Of a stretch of DNA of 64,000 bases, positions 8,044-20,688 are shown piece by piece. Each line of letters opens with the position of its first letter. Within the stretch, counting starts at the first letter, position 1. The translations under genes were made by a program, and so were the position numbers. The DNA lies in contig NZ_LN898229.1 of assembly GCF_001457835.1 (NCBI RefSeq), positions 240,082 to 304,081 of the forward strand. Direction: 5' to 3'. The notes beneath the pieces are model-generated. The model saw only the letters and a program-made list of their open reading frames with translations. It was not told where the DNA came from and searched no databases. Origin of the DNA: Fenollaria timonensis (GTDB lineage: Bacteria; Bacillota; Clostridia; Tissierellales; Peptoniphilaceae).

Positions 8044-8131
8044 GTAATAAACGCGGTTATTTTGTCCGGGTTTGTGGGTGCATATCACTTCCAGCTCTCT
8101 TTAAGAATTTATATAACTATATCAATCGAAA

Positions 8132-9325
8132 TTATTCGATAATTTCAGTTACAACTCCGGCTCCTACTGTTCTACCGCCTTCTCTGATAGCGAACTTAAG
8201 TCCTTTTTCAATAGCGATAGGTGTGATAAGTTCGATGTTAAATCTAGCGTTATCACCAGGCATTACCATTTCTACTCCGTCTTCTAGTGTGATGTTACCT
8301 GTAACGTCTGTAGTTCTGAAGTAGAATTGTGGTCTGTAACCGTTGAAGAATGGAGTATGACGTCCACCTTCTTCTTTTGTTAATACGTATACTTCTGCTT
8401 TAAATTTAGTGTGTGGTTTGATTGTCTTAGGTGCAGCAAGTACTTGACCTCTTTCAATTTCGTCTCTTTGAACGCCTCTTAGTAATAGACCTACATTATC
8501 TCCAGCCTCTGCTACGTCTAGTAGTTTGTGGAACATTTCAACGCCTGTTACTACTACGTCTCTTACTTCGTTTGTTAAACCAACTAGTTCAACTGTATCT
8601 CCAACCTTAACTGTACCTCTTTCTACTCTACCTGTAGCAACTGTACCTCTACCAGTGATTGAGAAGATATCTTCTACTGGCATTAGGAATGGTTGGTCTG
8701 TAGCTCTTTCTGGTTGAGGGATGTATGCGTCAACTTCTTCCATAAGTTTAATAATCTTGTCTCCCCATTCTCCGTCTGGATCTTCTAGAGCTTTAAGTGC
8801 TGAACCTACAACGATAGGAGTGTTATCTCCGTCGAAGTCGTATTCGCTAAGTAGTTCTCTAACTTCCATTTCAACTAATTCGATTAGTTCTGGGTCGTCT
8901 ACTTGGTCTTCTTTGTTTAGGAATACTGCAATCTTAGGAACACCAACTTGTCTAGCAAGTAGGATATGTTCTCTTGTTTGTGGCATTGGACCGTCTGCAG
9001 CAGATACTACTAGGATAGCGCCGTCCATTTGAGCAGCACCAGTAATCATGTTCTTAACGTAGTCGGCGTGGCCTGGGCAGTCAACGTGTGCGTAGTGTCT
9101 GTTTGGTGTTTCGTATTCAACGTGTGAAGTACTGATTGTTATACCTCTAGCTCTTTCTTCTGGAGCCTTATCGATGTTTGCGTAGTCTACGAATTCACCG
9201 CTACCGTATCTCTTGTTTAGTACTAATGTTATAGCTGCTGTTAATGTTGTTTTACCGTGGTCAACGTGACCGATTGTACCAATGTTAACATGTGGTTTTG
9301 TTCTTTCATATTTTTGTTTAGCCAT
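8132..9325 (-). CDS. tuf: Translation elongation factor Tu
   Basis: 397 residues, full length. EF-Tu delivers aminoacyl-tRNA to the ribosome as a GTP complex. G-domain motifs are all present: GHVDHGKTT, the switch I threonine region ([14 protein letters not shown]), DCPGHADY and NKED. Domains 2 and 3 follow with [19 protein letters not shown] and the C-terminal [10 protein letters not shown]. It is the last gene of the rpoB-tuf cluster, 18 bases after fusA. An insertion sequence lies 131 bases downstream. Confidence 0.98.
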   Translation of the reverse strand: MAKQKYERTKPHVNIGTIGHVDHGKTTLTAAITLVLNKRYGSGEFVDYANIDKAPEERARGITISTSHVEYETPNRHYAHVDCPGHADYVKNMITGAAQMDGAILVVSAADGPMPQTREHILLARQVGVPKIAVFLNKEDQVDDPELIELVEMEVRELLSEYDFDGDNTPIVVGSALKALEDPDGEWGDKIIKLMEEVDAYIPQPERATDQPFLMPVEDIFSITGRGTVATGRVERGTVKVGDTVELVGLTNEVRDVVVTGVEMFHKLLDVAEAGDNVGLLLRGVQRDEIERGQVLAAPKTIKPHTKFKAEVYVLTKEEGGRHTPFFNGYRPQFYFRTTDVTGNITLEDGVEMVMPGDNARFNIELITPIAIEKGLKFAIREGGRTVGAGVVTEIIE

Positions 9326-9343
9326 TTTTTACCTCCTATAAAA

Positions 9344-11410
9344 TTATTTATTACCAATGACTTTATCTAATATACTGTTTGGAACTGGATCGTAGTGATC
9401 GAATTGCATTGAGTAGTTAGCTCTACCTTGTGTGTTACTTCTAAGGCTTGTTGCGTATCCAAACATTTCTGAAAGTGGAACGAATGCTTTAACGTGTTGA
9501 GCTCCGTTATCAAGTTCCATACCTTCTATCCTACCTCTTCTTGAGTTCAAGTCGCCAATTACGTCTCCCATGTATTCTTCTGGTGTAGTAACTTCAACTT
9601 TCATCATAGGTTCAAGTAGTGTAGGTGTTGCTTTCTTAAGTGCATCTTTAATTGCCATAGAACCGGCAATCTTAAATGCCATTTCTGATGAGTCGACTTC
9701 GTGGTATGAACCATCGTATAGTGTAACTTTTACGTCAAGTACTGGATATCCAGCGATAACACCTGATTGTAGTGCTTCTTGTATACCTTGGTCAACTGGT
9801 CCGATGTATTCTTTTGGAATAGCTCCACCAACGATTGCGTTAACAAATTCGTAACCTTTTCCTGCTGGTTGTGGTTCGATTTTGATTCTTGCGTGACCGT
9901 ATTGTCCGCGACCACCTGATTGTTTAACGTATTTACCTTCGCCTTCTGCAGCTGACTTGATTGATTCTTTGTATGCAACTTGTGGATTACCAACGTTTGC
10001 TTCTACTTTGAACTCTCTTAAAAGTCTGTCTACAATGATTTCTAGGTGAAGTTCACCCATGCCGGCGATGATTGTTTGGCCTGTTTCCTCATCTGTATAT
10101 GTTCTAAATGTTGGGTCTTCTTCAGCAAGCTTTAGTAGTGCTTGTGTCATCTTATCTTGTGAAGCTTTTGTCTTTGGTTCTATCGCTACTGAGATAACTG
10201 GTTCTGGGAACTCCATATCTTCTAGTATGATTGGTTTGTCTTCAGCACATAGTGTATCACCAGTACCTGTTAGCTTCAATCCTACTATAGCAACGATGGA
10301 TCCTGCATATGCTTCTTCGATTTCTTCTCTCTTATCAGCATGCATTAATACGATACGTCCGATTCTTTCTCTCTTACCCTTTGATGAGTTAAATACATAA
10401 GAACCGCTCTTTAGAACGCCTGAGTAGATTCTTGCATAAGCAAGTTTACCTACGAACGGGTCTGTAACTATCTTAAATGCTAATGCTGCTAGTGGTTCAG
10501 TATCTGATGCTGGTCTTTCAGTTATTTCTCCGTCTCTATCTGTACCAGTAACTGCTGGTATATCGATAGGTGATGGCAAATAGTCTACTATAGCATCTAG
10601 AAGGAATTGTACACCTTTGTTTTTATATGCACTACCGCATAGAACTGGTGTTACTTGGTTTGCAACGCATTCTCTTCTTAATACTTTTTTTATCATTTCG
10701 TTAGGAACGTCTTCACCGTTTAAGTAAAGTTCCATAATTTCTTCGTCGAAATCAGCGATTTCTTCGATCATTTCTTCTCTATATTTTTGAGCTGTTTCTA
10801 CTAGATCTTCTGGAATATCTGATTCTTGTATTACTGTTCCTAGATCGTCTTCGTATAATTCAGCTTTCATTGCGATTAGGTCTATGATACCTCTAAATGT
10901 ATCTTCTTTACCTATTGGTAATTGAACAGCTATTGGATGAGCGTTTAATCTTTCTCTCATCATCTTTAGTGTTCTGTCAAAGTTTGCACCTACGACGTCC
11001 ATTTTATTAACAAATGCAAGCCTAGGTACACCGTATTTGTCTGCTTGACGCCATACAGTCTCGCTTTGAGGTTCAACTCCCCCTTTAGCGTCGTATAAAG
11101 CAACCGCACCGTCTAGAACTCTTAGGGAACGTTCAACTTCAACTGTAAAGTCAACGTGGCCCGGTGTATCTATAATATTGATTCTATGGTTTTTCCAGTA
11201 ACATGTTGTTGCTGCTGAACCGATAGTGATACCTCTTTCTTGCTCTTGAACCATGAAATCCATGGTAGCAGCGCCTTCGTGAGTTTCTCCTATCTTATGA
11301 ATCTTTCCTGTATAATAAAGAATTCTTTCTGTTGTGGTTGTTTTACCTGCGTCAATGTGCGCCATAATACCGATGTTTCTGACATCTTTTAGTGCAATTT
11401 CTCTTGGCAC
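9344..11410 (-). CDS. fusA: Translation elongation factor G
   Basis: 688 residues. EF-G drives translocation of tRNA and mRNA after peptide-bond formation. Domain I has [20 protein letters not shown] and NKMD. Domain II (residues about 290-400), domain IV ([27 protein letters not shown]) and domain V ([20 protein letters not shown]) are all recognisable. Likely start is GTG at 11410, with AAGGGGG upstream. It sits 18 bases after rpsG and before tuf in the str-type cluster. The GGRGQYGH segment and G-domain are of the normal EF-G type, not the ribosome-protection type. Confidence 0.98.
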   Translation of the reverse strand: MPREIALKDVRNIGIMAHIDAGKTTTTERILYYTGKIHKIGETHEGAATMDFMVQEQERGITIGSAATTCYWKNHRINIIDTPGHVDFTVEVERSLRVLDGAVALYDAKGGVEPQSETVWRQADKYGVPRLAFVNKMDVVGANFDRTLKMMRERLNAHPIAVQLPIGKEDTFRGIIDLIAMKAELYEDDLGTVIQESDIPEDLVETAQKYREEMIEEIADFDEEIMELYLNGEDVPNEMIKKVLRRECVANQVTPVLCGSAYKNKGVQFLLDAIVDYLPSPIDIPAVTGTDRDGEITERPASDTEPLAALAFKIVTDPFVGKLAYARIYSGVLKSGSYVFNSSKGKRERIGRIVLMHADKREEIEEAYAGSIVAIVGLKLTGTGDTLCAEDKPIILEDMEFPEPVISVAIEPKTKASQDKMTQALLKLAEEDPTFRTYTDEETGQTIIAGMGELHLEIIVDRLLREFKVEANVGNPQVAYKESIKSAAEGEGKYVKQSGGRGQYGHARIKIEPQPAGKGYEFVNAIVGGAIPKEYIGPVDQGIQEALQSGVIAGYPVLDVKVTLYDGSYHEVDSSEMAFKIAGSMAIKDALKKATPTLLEPMMKVEVTTPEEYMGDVIGDLNSRRGRIEGMELDNGAQHVKAFVPLSEMFGYATSLRSNTQGRANYSMQFDHYDPVPNSILDKVIGNK

Positions 11411-11428
11411 AAGTTTTCCCCCTTATTA

Positions 11429-11899
11429 TTAATATCTATAATGTGCAAATGCTTTATTTGCTTCAGCCATTCTGTGAACTTCTTCTCTCTTCTTAACAGA
11501 AGCTCCTTGACCGTTGGCTGCGTCCATCAACTCTTTTGCTAATCTTTCAGTCATTGTCTTTTCTCCTCTTGCTCTGGAGTATTGTACAAGCCATCTTATT
11601 GCTAGAGTTTGTCTTCTTTCAGGTCTTACTTCCAATGGAACTTGGTAGTTGGCACCACCAATACGTCTTGCCTTAACTTCTAGTACTGGCATGATGTTAT
11701 TCATAGCCTTGTAGAATTGTTCAAGAGCGTCTTCACCTGTCTTTTCTGCAACTATATCAAATGCCCCGTAAACTATGCTTTGAGCTAAGCCTTTTTTGCC
11801 GTCTAGCATGATTGAGTTTATTAACTTTGTTACTACAACATCATTGTATCTTGCGTCAGGCATTACTTCACGTTTAGGCACGTGTCCTTTTCTTGGCAC
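11429..11899 (-). CDS. rpsG: Ribosomal protein S7
   Basis: 156 residues, standard length. S7 nucleates the head of the 30S subunit on 16S rRNA. The sequence shows [31 protein letters not shown] and the [12 protein letters not shown] beta-hairpin that reaches toward the E site. The ribosome site GGAGGGAAGAAAA precedes the ATG. The gap of 125 bases to rpsL upstream is the widest inside this cluster. I see neither a gene nor a convincing promoter in it. Confidence 0.98.
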   Translation of the reverse strand: MPRKGHVPKREVMPDARYNDVVVTKLINSIMLDGKKGLAQSIVYGAFDIVAEKTGEDALEQFYKAMNNIMPVLEVKARRIGGANYQVPLEVRPERRQTLAIRWLVQYSRARGEKTMTERLAKELMDAANGQGASVKKREEVHRMAEANKAFAHYRY

Positions 11900-12024
11900 T
11901 TTTTCTTCCCTCCTTAACTATCTTAGTAGATTCATTGGTACTCGGCAAATCTCTAAAAGCCGTCTAGCGCCAAAATGCTCTTCATCTATTTAATGCTTTG
12001 CATTTCAACGACTAAAATTGTTTT

Positions 12025-12447
12025 TTACTTCTTTTCTTCTTTAGGTTTCTTAGAACCGTATTTAGACCTACTTTGTCTTCTGTTTTCAACTCCGGCTGTA
12101 TCTAGTGTACCTCTAATTATGTGGTAACGTACGCCGGGAAGGTCTTTTACTCTTCCACCTCTTATAAGAACAACACTGTGTTCTTGTAAGTTGTGACCAA
12201 TTCCTGGAATGTAAGCTGAAACTTCATATCCATTAACTAGTCTAACTTTAGCAACTTTTCTTAAGGCAGAGTTTGGCTTCTTAGGTGTAACTGTCTTTAC
12301 AGCAACACATACTCCTCTTTTTTGTGGAGCATTTACTAAAGATTGTTTCTTCTTAAGTGAGTTATAAGTTGTATCTAAAGCTGGTGATTTAGATTTGTAA
12401 ACTACTTTTGATCTTCCTTTTTTAATCAATTGATTAATCGTTGGCAT
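12025..12447 (-). CDS. rpsL: Ribosomal protein S12
   Basis: 140 residues from the ATG at 12447 (AAGGAGGTGC upstream). A TTG one codon earlier is unlikely to be used. S12 sits at the decoding centre. The two loops that carry classic streptomycin-resistance changes are wild type here: [11 protein letters not shown] and [12 protein letters not shown] both keep their lysines. The C-terminus is lysine-rich ([13 protein letters not shown]), as usual in Firmicutes. It lies 24 bases after the L7Ae-like gene. Confidence 0.98.
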   Translation of the reverse strand: MPTINQLIKKGRSKVVYKSKSPALDTTYNSLKKKQSLVNAPQKRGVCVAVKTVTPKKPNSALRKVAKVRLVNGYEVSAYIPGIGHNLQEHSVVLIRGGRVKDLPGVRYHIIRGTLDTAGVENRRQSRSKYGSKKPKEEKK

Positions 12448-12471
12448 CAAAGCACCTCCTTACATAAAAAT

Positions 12472-12714
12472 TTATTTTAATAAAGCAGCGGCAGCTGCAT
12501 TTATCTCAATACCACAGAGTTTTCCAAGCTCTTCTTTTGTATTTATATAAACAACATCAACAGATTTTTTACTTGCCTCTTCTTCGATAAGCATCTTTAT
12601 GTCCCCATCTGCATCAAGAGCGATAAAAACCTGTTTGAAGAGATCGGATTTTAGCCCCCTTGTTACCTGTTTAAAGCCTACTACACAATTCGGCCCCAAG
12701 GTGTCGGTATCCAT
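12472..12714 (-). CDS. L7Ae-like K-turn RNA-binding ribosomal protein
   Basis: 80 residues from ATG 12714, where AAAGGAGG fixes the start. A longer frame to 12840 lacks a ribosome site. The protein has the L7Ae/YbxF pattern: GPNCVVGFKQVTRGLKS, VFIALDADGDIKMLI and NTKEELGKLCGIEINAAAAAL, where the KEELGKLCGI block is the diagnostic L7Ae motif. Family members bind kink-turn RNA. The position between rpoC and rpsL is the same as in Bacillus and clostridia, which supports the call. Confidence 0.92.
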   Translation of the reverse strand: MDTDTLGPNCVVGFKQVTRGLKSDLFKQVFIALDADGDIKMLIEEEASKKSVDVVYINTKEELGKLCGIEINAAAAALLK

Positions 12715-12862
12715 TAAGCATCCTCCTTTAGCTCTATTAATAGCGTGAACTTTCACACATAAGAGAATTGTACCACGCATTACGGAAAAAGTCAAGATAT
12801 TTTTCATTAAATTTAGGTAAAATATCTTGACTGTCTCCACTTATATTTATTTTTTAAATATA

Positions 12863-15800
12863 CTAATTATCTTTAGAAGACTTTCTTTCTTTTTCTTCGT
12901 TAAGTAGGTCTTTGATAATCTTATCTAGTTCGATAGCATCTTGATTATCCTTTACTTCTTCCTTAACGTCTTCTTCTTTCTTAGTCTTCTTATCTTTTTC
13001 ATCTTCATCAAAGTCTTTAAATAGGTTTGTGTCATCTATCTCTCTCTTCTTTCTCTTCATTTCTTCTTCCATTTGTTTCTTCAAAACTGTTTCGTCTTCT
13101 TTAACTTTGATGTTTCTATACTTAAGCATGCCTGTACCTGCTGGTATGATCTTACCTATGATAACGTTTTCCTTAAGTCCTACTAACTCATCTTTCTTGC
13201 CTCTGATAGCCGCTTCAGTTAAAACTCTTGTTGTTTCTTGGAATGAAGCTGCTGATAAGAATGAATCTGTTGCTAGTGATGACTTGGATATACCAAGTAA
13301 TATTCTCTTACCTTCTGCTGGTACTTTGCCTTCTTCTTTAAGTTTTTTGTTTTCATGAATGAAGTCGTATATGTTTACAAGTGCTCCTGGTAAGAATGAA
13401 GAATCGTTTTGTGCTTCTATCCTTACTTTCTTAAGCATTTGTTTACAGATGATTTCAATGTGCTTGTCATTGATATCGATACCTGTCATTCTATATACTC
13501 TTTGTACTTCTTTTATTATATAGTCTTCAACGCCTTCTACGCCAAGAACCTTCATGATTTCTTGAGGTGATGCGTTACCTTCTGTGATTTCTTTACCTTT
13601 TTCAATGTAGTCGCCTTCATGGACTTTAAGTCTTGCCGCATAATTTACAGGGTGATCAACTGCGATGCCTTCTTTGTCATCTGTAATAACAATGACTCTT
13701 TGTTGTGGATCGTCTTCGTTGATTGATACAGTACCTGAAATTTGAGCGATTTGCGCTTGTCCTTTTGGCTTTCTAGCTTCGAAAAGTTCTTCAACTCTCG
13801 GAAGACCTTGAGTGATATCGTCTGCGTTGGCTACCCCACCCGAGTGGAAGTTTCTCATTGTAAGCTGTGTACCTGGCTCGCCTATTGATTGAGCGGCTAT
13901 AATACCAACTGATTCACCAATATTTACGATATTGCCTGTTGCCAAGTTTCTTCCGTAGCACTTAGCGCAAACGCCGTGCTTAGTTTGACAAGTAAGAACG
14001 CTTCTTACCTTAACTTCTTCTATGCCTATCTCTTGAATAAAGTGAGCTGTCTCTTCATCTATAAGTTCGTCCTTCTTAACGATGATTGAACCGTCTTTAG
14101 GATTTTCTATGTCTTCAAAAGCATATCTGCCTACAAGTCTTTCTTCTAGCTCTTCAAGAATTTCTTTGCCATCTCTTATAGTTCTAACAGTATGTCCTTG
14201 ATCAGTGTGGCAATCGTCTTCTGTTACAATAACGTCTTGAGATACGTCAACCAATCTTCTTGTTAGGTAACCAGAGTCCGCTGTCTTCAAGGCGATGTCT
14301 GATAGACCCTTTCTAGAACCGTGTGATGATAAGAAGAACTCTAGTACTGATAGTCCCTCTCTAAAGTTTGACTTGATAGGGATTTCTACTGTCTTACCAG
14401 TTGATGATGCCATCAGACCACGCATACCGCCTAATTGACGGATTTGGTTCTTACTACCTCTGGCTCCTGAGTCCGCCATGATGAAGATGTTGTTTAATGG
14501 GTCTAGTGACTTCATAAGTGCTTCAGTAACTTCATCAGTGATGCCGTTCCAAATATTGATAACACCTTCGTATCTTTCTTCTTCAGTCATGAAGCCGTCT
14601 CTGTAAGCTCTTTCGTACTTTTCTACTTCCTTTTGTGCCTTGTCTATAAGCTCAGTCTTTTCCTTAGGAACTACAACGTCCGCCATAGATATAGATACTG
14701 CTGAAAGTGTTGAGTGCTTGTAACCAGTTGATTTGATGTGGTCTAGTAGCTTACTAGTAACAATGTTACCGTGCTTTTGATAGCACTTATCAAGTATAGT
14801 TCCCAAAGTCTTCTTTGAAACAACTCTGTCAATTTCTAGTGAGTATGGATCTTCTTCCCTATTTACAAAACCAAGGTCTTGAGGTATCTTCTTATTAAGA
14901 ATGAATCTACCAACTGTTGATTCAACAAGTTTACCTCTGTCGTCTTCATCAAGTTTTACTCTAACCTTAACTTTTGCGTGTAGGTCAATAAGTCCTAATT
15001 GATAAGCCTTTATCATCTCATCATAATCTTCGAAGATGTGGCCTGAGCCCTTGCTTCCTTCTATATCAAGTGTCATGTAATAGCAGCCTAGTACCATGTC
15101 TTGTGATGGTATTGAAATTGGCTTACCATCCTTTGGTGCCAAAATATTGTTAATTGAAAGCATTAATAATCTTGCTTCAGCTTGTGCTTCTATTGATAGT
15201 GGTAGATGCACCGCCATTTGGTCACCGTCGAAGTCCGCATTATATGCTGAACATACTAGTGGATGTAGTTTTATTGCCTTACCTTCAACTAAAACTGGTT
15301 CAAAGGCTTGAATACCAAGTCTGTGAAGAGTAGGTGCCCTGTTTAACAGTACTGGGTGATCCTTGATAACGTATTCAAGTACGTCCCAAATATCTGATTT
15401 AGCTCTCTCTACCATTCGCTTAGCGCTCTTAATGTTATGAGCCTTGCCTGTTTCAACAAGTCTTCTCATTACAAATGGCTTGAACAGTTCTAGTGCCATC
15501 ATCTTAGGAAGACCGCATTGGTAGAACTTTAGCTTAGGTCCTACAACAATTACAGATCTACCTGAGTAGTCAACTCTCTTACCTAGTAAGTTTTGTCTAA
15601 ATCTACCTTGTTTACCCTTTATCATATCGGATAGAGACTTAAGCGGTCTGTTACCAGGACCAGTTACCGCTCTTCCACGTCTACCGTTATCAATCAGTGC
15701 GTCAACCGCTTCTTGAAGCATTCTCTTTTCGTTTCTTGTAATGATTTCTGGTGCGTTTAGTTCAAGTAGTCTTCTAAGTCTATTGTTTCTGTTGATAACT

Positions 15801-16582
15801 CTTCTATATAAATCATTTAAGTCGCTTGTCGCAAATCTACCGCCATCTAATTGAACCATAGGTCTTAAATCTGGTGGTATAACTGGAAGTGCTTCGATAA
15901 CCATCCACTCAGGTCTGTTGCCTGATTGTCTGAATGATTCGATAGTTTCAAGCTTTCTTAAAACTTTGATCTTCTTTTGTGTAGATGCGCCTTCAAGCTC
16001 TTCTGTTAGCTCCTGTGCTTCTTTATCTAGGTCTATGGCCTTAAGCAATTCAAGTATAGCTTCTGCGCCCATCCTAGCATCGAATGAACCGTAGCCAAAC
16101 ATATCTATAGCTTCTGAATATTCTTGTTCATTTAAGATTTGTTTATACTTTAAGCCAGTTTTGCCTGGATCCATAACTATATATGAAGCGAAGTAAACAA
16201 CGTGTTCAAGCTCTTTTGGTGAAACGTCAAGTACTATGGCTATCCTTGAAGGTGTTCCTTTAAGGTACCAAATGTGTGTACACGGACTAGCAAGCTCTAT
16301 GTGGCCCATCCTTTCACGTCTTACCTTAGCTCTTGTAATTTCAACGCCGCACTTATCGCATATCATGCCTTTGTATCTAATCTTGTTGTATTTACCGCAG
16401 TGACAAGTCCAGTCTTTTACAGGTCCAAATATCTTTTCACAGAACAAGCCTTCTGCTTCTGGCTTTAATGTTCTGTAATTTATTGTTTCTGGTTTTTTAA
16501 CTTCTCCCTTAGACCACTCTCTGATGTCTTGGCTTGATGCAAGGCCTATTTGAATACTGTTAAATTTATTTAATTCGAACAA
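12863..16582 (-). CDS. rpoC: DNA-directed RNA polymerase subunit beta'
   Basis: 1239 residues. The beta' subunit carries the active site: [15 protein letters not shown] holds the three magnesium-binding aspartates. The N-terminal zinc finger ([20 protein letters not shown]) and the second zinc site ([20 protein letters not shown]) are intact, and the trigger-loop region [21 protein letters not shown] is normal. The start is TTG at 16582, with AAGGAGG upstream. The C-terminal 60 residues are highly charged and lysine/glutamate-rich, milder than the acidic tail of RpoB. It lies 21 bases behind rpoB. Confidence 0.98.
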   Translation of the reverse strand: MFELNKFNSIQIGLASSQDIREWSKGEVKKPETINYRTLKPEAEGLFCEKIFGPVKDWTCHCGKYNKIRYKGMICDKCGVEITRAKVRRERMGHIELASPCTHIWYLKGTPSRIAIVLDVSPKELEHVVYFASYIVMDPGKTGLKYKQILNEQEYSEAIDMFGYGSFDARMGAEAILELLKAIDLDKEAQELTEELEGASTQKKIKVLRKLETIESFRQSGNRPEWMVIEALPVIPPDLRPMVQLDGGRFATSDLNDLYRRVINRNNRLRRLLELNAPEIITRNEKRMLQEAVDALIDNGRRGRAVTGPGNRPLKSLSDMIKGKQGRFRQNLLGKRVDYSGRSVIVVGPKLKFYQCGLPKMMALELFKPFVMRRLVETGKAHNIKSAKRMVERAKSDIWDVLEYVIKDHPVLLNRAPTLHRLGIQAFEPVLVEGKAIKLHPLVCSAYNADFDGDQMAVHLPLSIEAQAEARLLMLSINNILAPKDGKPISIPSQDMVLGCYYMTLDIEGSKGSGHIFEDYDEMIKAYQLGLIDLHAKVKVRVKLDEDDRGKLVESTVGRFILNKKIPQDLGFVNREEDPYSLEIDRVVSKKTLGTILDKCYQKHGNIVTSKLLDHIKSTGYKHSTLSAVSISMADVVVPKEKTELIDKAQKEVEKYERAYRDGFMTEEERYEGVINIWNGITDEVTEALMKSLDPLNNIFIMADSGARGSKNQIRQLGGMRGLMASSTGKTVEIPIKSNFREGLSVLEFFLSSHGSRKGLSDIALKTADSGYLTRRLVDVSQDVIVTEDDCHTDQGHTVRTIRDGKEILEELEERLVGRYAFEDIENPKDGSIIVKKDELIDEETAHFIQEIGIEEVKVRSVLTCQTKHGVCAKCYGRNLATGNIVNIGESVGIIAAQSIGEPGTQLTMRNFHSGGVANADDITQGLPRVEELFEARKPKGQAQIAQISGTVSINEDDPQQRVIVITDDKEGIAVDHPVNYAARLKVHEGDYIEKGKEITEGNASPQEIMKVLGVEGVEDYIIKEVQRVYRMTGIDINDKHIEIICKQMLKKVRIEAQNDSSFLPGALVNIYDFIHENKKLKEEGKVPAEGKRILLGISKSSLATDSFLSAASFQETTRVLTEAAIRGKKDELVGLKENVIIGKIIPAGTGMLKYRNIKVKEDETVLKKQMEEEMKRKKREIDDTNLFKDFDEDEKDKKTKKEEDVKEEVKDNQDAIELDKIIKDLLNEEKERKSSKDN

Positions 16583-16603
16583 ATTACCTTCCTCCTTGTC
16601 TTT

Positions 16604-19600
16604 CTACAAAGAACTATCGTCATCTAGATCGTCTAGGTCTTCATCGATCTCGTCGATGTCGCTGCCTATGTCTAAATCGTCGTCCATGTCCAAATCTTCT
16701 TCATCTATATCTTCAAAATCTTCGTCGATATCTTCTTCGATGTCCTCATCGTCATCTTCATCGTAGTCATCTTCATCCACATCATCTTCGTCGTAATCAA
16801 TATCATCTTCATCTTCATCTGTGCCCTTGGATGATTCTTCGTCAAAGAAGTTTACAAATTCTTCATCTTCTTTATAATCAGTGTCCATGCTCTTGAAGTC
16901 GCCTGCAATGATTTCTCTTTCGTTCATGAAATCATCTTCATCATCAAGTTCCATTTCATTGTCGTCTTGGTCAAGGACCTTAACGTCAAGAAGTAAACTT
17001 TGAAGTTCCTTTACAAGTACCTTGAACGATTCAGGTATACCTGGTTCTGGAATGTTCTTTCCTTTGACGATGGCTTCATATGTCTTAACACGGCCATTGA
17101 TATCGTCGGACTTAACAGTTAGTATCTCTTGAAGTACGTGACTTGCGCCATAACCTTCAAGGGCCCAAACTTCCATTTCCCCGAATCTTTGTCCACCAAA
17201 TTGTGCCTTACCGCCAAGTGGTTGTTGAGTAACTAGTGAGTAAGGTCCGATGCTTCTTGCGTGAATCTTTTCGTCAACTAAGTGGTGAAGCTTAAGCATA
17301 TACATGTAACCAACTGTAACTGGATTGTCGAATAATTTTCCTGTTCTTCCGTCTCTTAGATAAATCTTACCGCTCTTTGGGTATCCTGCCTTGTCAAGCG
17401 CTTCAAGTATGTCATTTTCGTTAGCACCGTCAAATACTGGTGTTGAAACGTACATACCAAGCTTTTTAGCCGCCATACCCAAGTGAACTTCAAGTACTTG
17501 TCCAAGGTTCATACGAGATGGTACACCCATTGGGTTTAGTAGGATTTGTAGTGGTGTGCCGTCTGGTAAGTATGGCATGTCCTCTTCAGGAAGTATTCTT
17601 GAGATGACACCCTTGTTACCATGTCTACCGCACATCTTGTCACCAACAGAGATCTTTCTCTTTGTAGCGATATATACTCTAACCATCCTGTTTACGCCAG
17701 GTGATAGCTCATCTGCATTTTCTCTTGTAAATTCCTTAACGTCAACAACTATACCAGCTTCGCCGTGAGGCACCTTAAGAGATGTATCTCTTACTTCTCT
17801 TGATTTTTCCCCAAATATAGCTCTTAGTAGTCTTTCTTCAGCAGGTAGATCCTTTTCTCCCTTAGGAGTAACCTTACCAACTAAGATGTCGCCAGCCTTA
17901 ACTTCAGCTCCAATCCTAATGATACCGTCTTTGTCAAGGTTCTTAAGAAGCTCTTCACTAGTGTTTGGAATATCTCTAGTGATTTCTTCAGGTCCAAGCT
18001 TTGTATCTCTTGATTCTGATTCGTATTCTTCTATATGAATAGATGTCAATACATCTTCATAAACAAGTCTTTCGTTGATTAGTATCGCGTCTTCGTAGTT
18101 GTAGCCTTCCCAAGTCATAAACGCTACTAATATGTTCTTGCCTAGTGACATTTCACCAAGGTTAGTGCTTGGTCCGTCCGCAATTACATCGCCCTTCTTA
18201 ACCTTTTCACCCGCTTGAACTATAGGTCTTTGGTTAATAGTAGTGCCTTGGTTAGAGCTTGTAAATTTAATTAATTTATATGAATCAATGTTCTTGTCTT
18301 TATTTTCAATAACGATGCTCTTTGCATCAACTTTTTTAACAATACCGTCGTTTTTAGCAACAACACATACACCTGAGTCCTTAGCAGCCTTGTACTCAAT
18401 GCCAGTCGCAACGATAGGTGCTTCTGTCATAAGTAGTGGAACTGCTTGTCTTTGCATGTTTGAACCCATTAGCGCACGGTTCGCGTCGTCATTTTCCAAA
18501 AAAGGTATCATCGCTGTACCAACTGAAACTATTTGTCTAGGTGAAACGTCCATGTAATCGATTTCTTCTTTTCTGAACATGTCCATCAAAGTATCGTTTT
18601 CAGCCTTACTTCTAGCAACGATGATGTCATTTTTAAAGTAGCCTTTTTCGTCAATTGGTTCGTTCGCTTGAGCTATGATGCACTCATCTTCAATGTCAGC
18701 GCTGATATATTCAATCTCATCACTAACTTTTCCTGTACCTTTTTCTACCTTTCTATAAGGAGCTTCGATAAAACCATATTCATTAATCCTTGCAAATGAT
18801 GCTAAGGATGTGATAAGACCGATGTTTGGTCCTTCTGGTGTTTCGATAGGGCACATTCTAGCGTATTGTGAGTTATGAATATCTCTTACTTCAAAGCCCG
18901 CTCTATCCCTTGAAAGTCCTCCAGGTCCTAAAGCAGACATCCTTCTCTTGTGAGTTAACTCACTAAGAGGGTTAGTTTGGTCCATGAATTGAGAAAGTTG
19001 TGATGAACCGAAGAACTCCTTAAGTGAGGCAACTACTGGTCTTATGTTGATAAGACTTTGAGGAGTAGCAGCTTCAGGGTCTTGAGTAGTCATTCTTTCA
19101 CGAATAACTCTCTCCATTCTGGAAAGACCAATTCTGAATTGATTTTGAAGTAATTCGCCAACGCTTCTTACACGTCTGTTACCTAAGTGGTCGATGTTGT
19201 CAAATTGACCAACACCACGCATTAGGTTGAATTGGTAGTTGATGCTACTAATTATGTCATCAATTTCAATTCTCTTTGGATATATTTCTTTAATATTTTC
19301 TATGATTAAGTTTTTAAGCTCTTCGTCGTCCTTAGCTTCGTCCATAAGTTCATGCATTAGTGGTGCATATATCTTATCCTTAAGTCCAAGCTCTTCAAAA
19401 TTAACCTTTGTATCAAAAGCTTCAGGATATACAAAGTTATTGCCTACAACCCTGATCTCTTCACCATTGTCCAAAACTATGTCAATGGTATTAACAAAGT
19501 TATCTTCAATCTTTTGCGCCATAGGTCTATCAAGATGAGTGCCCTTTTCATAGATTAATTCACCTGTGATAGGGTTCACCGCATCCATGGCAAGAGTGTG

Positions 19601-20458
19601 ATTTTCTATCCTTCTTGCTATAGATAACTTCTTGTTGAACTTATATCTTCCGACTTTAGCTAAGTCGTATCTCTTAGGGTCAAAGAATAGATTATTAAGT
19701 AGTGATTTAGCGCTGTCTACGGCTTCTGGTTCGCCTGGTCTAAGTCTCTTGTAGATCTCAATTAAAGCCTCATCTTGAGTCTTTGCGGTATCCTTTTCAA
19801 GAGTTGTTAATAAATCATTAGTTTCACCTAATGTTTCAACAATTTCAAGATCAGAAACAACACCTAAAGCTCTAAGAAGTGATGTGATGATAACTTTTCT
19901 GTTCTTATCAATCTTTACATATAAAGCGCCACTCGCATCAGTTTCAAATTCTAGCCAAGCCCCACGGTTTGGTATGATAGTTGCGCTGTAATCAAGCTCA
20001 CCATTCTTATTGATTTCCTTCTTGTAGTAGCAGCCTGGCGAACGAACGACTTGTGAAACAACAACCCTTTCTCCACCATTGATTATGAAAGTACCCTTAT
20101 CAGTCATGATAGGTATGTCTCCCATAAATACTTCTTGCTCTTTAACCTCTCCAGTGTCTTTGTTAATTAGTCTAACCCTTGCTCTAAGAGGAGCACTGTA
20201 GTTTGTGTCCTTAATTCTGGACTCTTCTTCAGTATACTTTAGTTCCTTTCCTATAGTATAATTGACAAACTCCAATACTAAGCTACCACCATTGTCATCA
20301 ATAGGTGATATGTCGTCAAAAGCTTCCTTTAAGCCGTCATGTAAAAACCAGTCAAACGATGCAGTTTGTACCTCAATAAAATTTGGCATCTCGCAAGCTT
20401 CTTTTATCCTAGAATAACTCATTCTAGTTCTTTTTCCGTTTTCAACAGGATGTAGCAT
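16604..20458 (-). CDS. rpoB: DNA-directed RNA polymerase subunit beta, with a long acidic C-terminal tail
   Basis: About 1284 residues from ATG 20458 ([21 protein letters not shown] upstream). A GTG four codons earlier has no better site. The rifampicin region reads [20 protein letters not shown] with wild-type D, H and S positions. The normal beta protein ends near [17 protein letters not shown]. Here about 113 residues follow, and the last 73 contain 50 Asp/Glu and no Lys or Arg. The codons are GAT/GAA repeats (16610-16820). Such an extension is not part of the core fold. The frame is continuous to the stop, so it looks real. Confidence 0.97.
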   Translation of the reverse strand: MLHPVENGKRTRMSYSRIKEACEMPNFIEVQTASFDWFLHDGLKEAFDDISPIDDNGGSLVLEFVNYTIGKELKYTEEESRIKDTNYSAPLRARVRLINKDTGEVKEQEVFMGDIPIMTDKGTFIINGGERVVVSQVVRSPGCYYKKEINKNGELDYSATIIPNRGAWLEFETDASGALYVKIDKNRKVIITSLLRALGVVSDLEIVETLGETNDLLTTLEKDTAKTQDEALIEIYKRLRPGEPEAVDSAKSLLNNLFFDPKRYDLAKVGRYKFNKKLSIARRIENHTLAMDAVNPITGELIYEKGTHLDRPMAQKIEDNFVNTIDIVLDNGEEIRVVGNNFVYPEAFDTKVNFEELGLKDKIYAPLMHELMDEAKDDEELKNLIIENIKEIYPKRIEIDDIISSINYQFNLMRGVGQFDNIDHLGNRRVRSVGELLQNQFRIGLSRMERVIRERMTTQDPEAATPQSLINIRPVVASLKEFFGSSQLSQFMDQTNPLSELTHKRRMSALGPGGLSRDRAGFEVRDIHNSQYARMCPIETPEGPNIGLITSLASFARINEYGFIEAPYRKVEKGTGKVSDEIEYISADIEDECIIAQANEPIDEKGYFKNDIIVARSKAENDTLMDMFRKEEIDYMDVSPRQIVSVGTAMIPFLENDDANRALMGSNMQRQAVPLLMTEAPIVATGIEYKAAKDSGVCVVAKNDGIVKKVDAKSIVIENKDKNIDSYKLIKFTSSNQGTTINQRPIVQAGEKVKKGDVIADGPSTNLGEMSLGKNILVAFMTWEGYNYEDAILINERLVYEDVLTSIHIEEYESESRDTKLGPEEITRDIPNTSEELLKNLDKDGIIRIGAEVKAGDILVGKVTPKGEKDLPAEERLLRAIFGEKSREVRDTSLKVPHGEAGIVVDVKEFTRENADELSPGVNRMVRVYIATKRKISVGDKMCGRHGNKGVISRILPEEDMPYLPDGTPLQILLNPMGVPSRMNLGQVLEVHLGMAAKKLGMYVSTPVFDGANENDILEALDKAGYPKSGKIYLRDGRTGKLFDNPVTVGYMYMLKLHHLVDEKIHARSIGPYSLVTQQPLGGKAQFGGQRFGEMEVWALEGYGASHVLQEILTVKSDDINGRVKTYEAIVKGKNIPEPGIPESFKVLVKELQSLLLDVKVLDQDDNEMELDDEDDFMNEREIIAGDFKSMDTDYKEDEEFVNFFDEESSKGTDEDEDDIDYDEDDVDEDDYDEDDDEDIEEDIDEDFEDIDEEDLDMDDDLDIGSDIDEIDEDLDDLDDDSSL

Positions 20459-20560
20459 CCAAATATTCACCCCTTATCAAAATAACCTACTATATGTCGT
20501 ACCCTAAATTAAGATTTTGAGAATAAAAACCCATTTTAAATCCTAATTATGCAATTTATA

Positions 20561-20589
20561 ATTATATAATAAGTCAAGACGAATGTCAA
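20561..20589 (-). promoter_or_regulatory. Strong promoter of the rpoB operon
   Basis: Minus strand TTGACA (20584-20589), 17-base spacer, TATAAT (20561-20566): a perfect sigma-A consensus about 100 bases before rpoB. It shows that rpoB starts its own operon here, with no rplJ-rplL in front. Confidence 0.85.
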
Positions 20590-20688
20590 GCATTTTTTTT
20601 GCAAATAATTAAAATATTTTTACAATTTTCATATTCTTTACCTTTATATATATATTTATGTTATAATACCTAATAGGATGGTGATTTG

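Noticed and set aside
8001-8131. A tRNA or rRNA fragment next to IS copy 1
   Set aside because: The hairpins there do not form a cloverleaf and no acceptor or T-loop sequence is present.
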